In this document: positions 5,560 to 6,610 of the stretch, in pieces
Position numbering within the stretch: position 1 is the stretch's first letter
Layout of the letters: every line of letters starts with the position of its first letter
Source: CAYJPK01 sp964372035
GTDB taxonomy: Bacteria > Desulfobacterota > Desulfovibrionia > Desulfovibrionales > Desulfovibrionaceae
Direction of reading: 5' to 3'
Assembly: GCA_964372035.1 (NCBI GenBank)
Contig: CAYJPK010000101.1
Coordinates: 1-6,610 of the forward strand
Length of the DNA stretch: 6,610 nucleotides
Translations under genes and position numbers: made by a program
Notes under the pieces: generated by a model
What the model was told of the DNA's origin: nothing
Databases searched by the model: none
What the model saw: only the letters and a program-made list of their open reading frames with translations

Positions 5560-6504
5560 TTAAGCAATTACATTTTGTGGCGTATCATCTAACCATAACT
5601 TAATGTTTTTTGCAACAATATCAGCACGTTTTTCAAAAGCTTGCTTGGTTGCAAAGGCTATATGTGGTGTTACAATTGTATTTGGAGTATTTAATAGTGG
5701 GTGTTTTTTTGCAATAGGTGGTTCAATTTCAAAAACATCAATTCCAGCTGCGGCAATTTTACCCTCATTTAAAGCTTTTGCAAGGGCTTCACTATTAACA
5801 ACTGGTCCACGAGCAGTATTGATTAACATAGCTGTAGGCTTCATTAAGCTAAGAGCTTTTTCATCAATTAAATTAATTGTTTCTGCTGTTTGCGGAACAT
5901 GTAATGAGACAATGTCGCAAGTGCTAAGTAGCTCTTCTTTGCTAACAAATTTAATGCCTTCAATGTTTTTTACTGTTCTACTATATGCATAAACTTCACA
6001 GCCAAAGGCCTTTGCAATATTAGCGACACGAGTTCCAATAGCTCCAAGCCCAATTAAGCCAAACTTCTTGCCTTCAAGTTCAAAACCAACTAAGCCATCT
6101 TTTGTCCCTTCTTCTCTACATACTGTATCACAAGGGATAAAATTACGAGCAAGGCTAATCACCATGCCAAATACAACATCAGCAACAGCAACAGTTGAAT
6201 AGCCAGCGCAGTTGCATACTCGAATCCCTCTTTCTTTACAATAAGCCACATCAACATGGTCAACACCAGTAAAGGCTACACAAATCATTTTTAGATTAGT
6301 ACATTTTTCAATAACTTCTTTTGAATATTTAAAATTTGAAAGTACAACAATATCAGCGTATTGACTTCTTTCGATTAAGCTTTTTACATCTTCAACTCTA
6401 TTATCGTAATAAACAATTTCGTGCGCACTACTTACTTCGTTTGAAATTCTTCTTTGTAAATCTTCTTTTGCAATACCAAGTGGCTCTAAAAAAACTATTT
6501 TCAT
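5560..6504 (-). CDS. D-2-hydroxyacid dehydrogenase (NAD(P)-dependent)
   Basis: A 314-residue member of the D-isomer-specific 2-hydroxyacid dehydrogenase family (glycerate, hydroxypyruvate and phosphoglycerate dehydrogenase relatives), which interconvert 2-oxo acids and D-2-hydroxy acids in the cytosol. Numbered from the ATG at 6504, the split substrate-binding domain covers about residues 1-100 and 285-314. The Rossmann domain lies between, with the nucleotide loop GLGAIG at 152-157. The catalytic triad is visible: Arg232 (NTARGP), Glu261 (FEIEPP) and His281 (TPHIA). Strand 2 ends in AYSRT (173-177) rather than in an acidic residue, which by analogy with NADPH-using relatives suggests NADP(H); this is inference. 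The frame can extend to a TTG at 6519, but that codon overlaps the GGAG SD motif, so I chose the ATG. It is first in the cluster and has its own promoter-like sequence. The substrate cannot be read from sequence; glyoxylate, hydroxypyruvate or pyruvate reduction are all possible. Confidence 0.9.
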   Translation of the reverse strand: MKIVFLEPLGIAKEDLQRRISNEVSSAHEIVYYDNRVEDVKSLIERSQYADIVVLSNFKYSKEVIEKCTNLKMICVAFTGVDHVDVAYCKERGIRVCNCAGYSTVAVADVVFGMVISLARNFIPCDTVCREEGTKDGLVGFELEGKKFGLIGLGAIGTRVANIAKAFGCEVYAYSRTVKNIEGIKFVSKEELLSTCDIVSLHVPQTAETINLIDEKALSLMKPTAMLINTARGPVVNSEALAKALNEGKIAAAGIDVFEIEPPIAKKHPLLNTPNTIVTPHIAFATKQAFEKRADIVAKNIKLWLDDTPQNVIA

Positions 6505-6513
6505 TACAATTTT

Positions 6514-6517
6514 CTCC
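6514..6517 (-). promoter_or_regulatory. Shine-Dalgarno site deciding the dehydrogenase start
   Basis: On the minus strand GGAG stands 9 nt before the ATG at 6504. It overlaps the alternative TTG start at 6519 (the sequence reads TTGGAGAAAATTGTAATG), so initiation at the ATG is strongly preferred. Confidence 0.75.
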
Positions 6518-6554
6518 AATTATATATGATTTATATATTTTTTTTATATGCTTA

Positions 6555-6583
6555 ATTATGTCATAGCAATTAATATAAATCAA
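6555..6583 (-). promoter_or_regulatory. Sigma70-like promoter for the dehydrogenase
   Basis: Minus-strand TTGATT (6583-6578) is followed by a 17-nt spacer and CATAAT (6560-6555). The spacer ends in TGA, which gives an extended -10. The hexamers match TTGACA 4 of 6 and TATAAT 5 of 6, and the spacing is ideal. Transcription would begin near 6548 and leave a leader of about 45 nt before the ATG. In such AT-rich DNA a chance match is possible, but the position directly upstream of the first gene supports it. Confidence 0.55.
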
Positions 6584-6594
6584 GTTTTTTGATT
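6578..6594. repeat. Short inverted repeat overlapping the -35 box
   Basis: AATCAA at 6578-6583 and TTGATT at 6589-6594 form a perfect 6-bp inverted repeat with a 5-nt spacer. The left arm is the -35 element of the dehydrogenase promoter. It could be a small operator or the weak stem of an upstream terminator, or it may be chance in AT-rich sequence. Confidence 0.35.
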
Positions 6595-6610
6595 GTTGTT
6601 AAAGGAAGAT

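Noticed and set aside
6595..6610. Edge of an upstream or divergent gene (plus-strand AAAGGAAG resembles an SD; the minus strand has an in-frame-looking TAA)
   Set aside because: Too few bases to distinguish a divergent start, a gene end or intergenic DNA.
1..6610. CRISPR arrays, insertion sequences, tRNA or rRNA genes
   Set aside because: No regularly spaced repeats, transposase motifs, terminal inverted repeats or tRNA-like cloverleaf sequences were seen on either strand.

Overview
This is an AT-rich window (GC roughly one third, by eye) in which every gene I can support lies on the minus strand. It reads right to left as one surface-polysaccharide biosynthesis cluster. The genes are tightly packed, use Shine-Dalgarno (SD) motifs of the GGAG/AGGA type, and carry no introns, tRNAs, transposases or phage genes. 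The content (dTDP-amino-sugar genes, a CDP-alcohol-type phosphotransferase, a LicC-like nucleotidyltransferase) suits the O-antigen or capsule locus of a low-GC bacterium. I cannot fix the phylum. Candidate promoters with an extended -10 and weak -35 would fit Campylobacterota, but other low-GC gut lineages are equally possible. A run of exactly 100 Ns at 3103-3202 marks a draft scaffold or metagenome-assembled sequence.

Layout in transcription order. (1) 6504-5560: a D-2-hydroxyacid dehydrogenase behind a good sigma70-like promoter. (2) 5465-3541: a three-gene cassette for a dTDP-3-acetamido-3,6-dideoxyhexose, made of a WxcM/FdtA-type 3,4-ketoisomerase, a hexapeptide-repeat N-acetyltransferase and a PLP-dependent DegT aminotransferase. 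The product would be Fuc3NAc or Qui3NAc; one active-site residue favours Qui3NAc. The RmlA/RmlB enzymes that make dTDP-4-keto-6-deoxyglucose are not in the window. (3) 3465-2008: a family 2 glycosyltransferase N-terminus, the assembly gap, then the C-terminal part of a CDP-glycerol glycerophosphotransferase-like protein, in one frame across the Ns. This is either a bifunctional fusion or two genes collapsed at a scaffold join. (4) 2015-805: a SerB-like HAD phosphatase and a LicC/MobA-like nucleotidyltransferase that overlap by 28 nt. (5) 757-26: a class I SAM-dependent methyltransferase.

How they may work together: the cassette supplies an activated amino sugar and the family 2 enzyme transfers a sugar. 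The nucleotidyltransferase and HAD phosphatase probably help make a CDP-activated alcohol or hydroxy acid, which the CDP-glycerol-type transferase would attach as a phosphodiester-linked decoration. The methyltransferase would then cap or modify the glycan. The identity of the CDP-linked group is the main unknown here, and the hydroxyacid dehydrogenase may help supply its precursor.

The intergenic stretches are all short (16-95 nt). The largest, 5466-5559, contains a perfect 9-bp inverted repeat whose two arms are both extended -10-like. There is no gene-free stretch over 300 bases.
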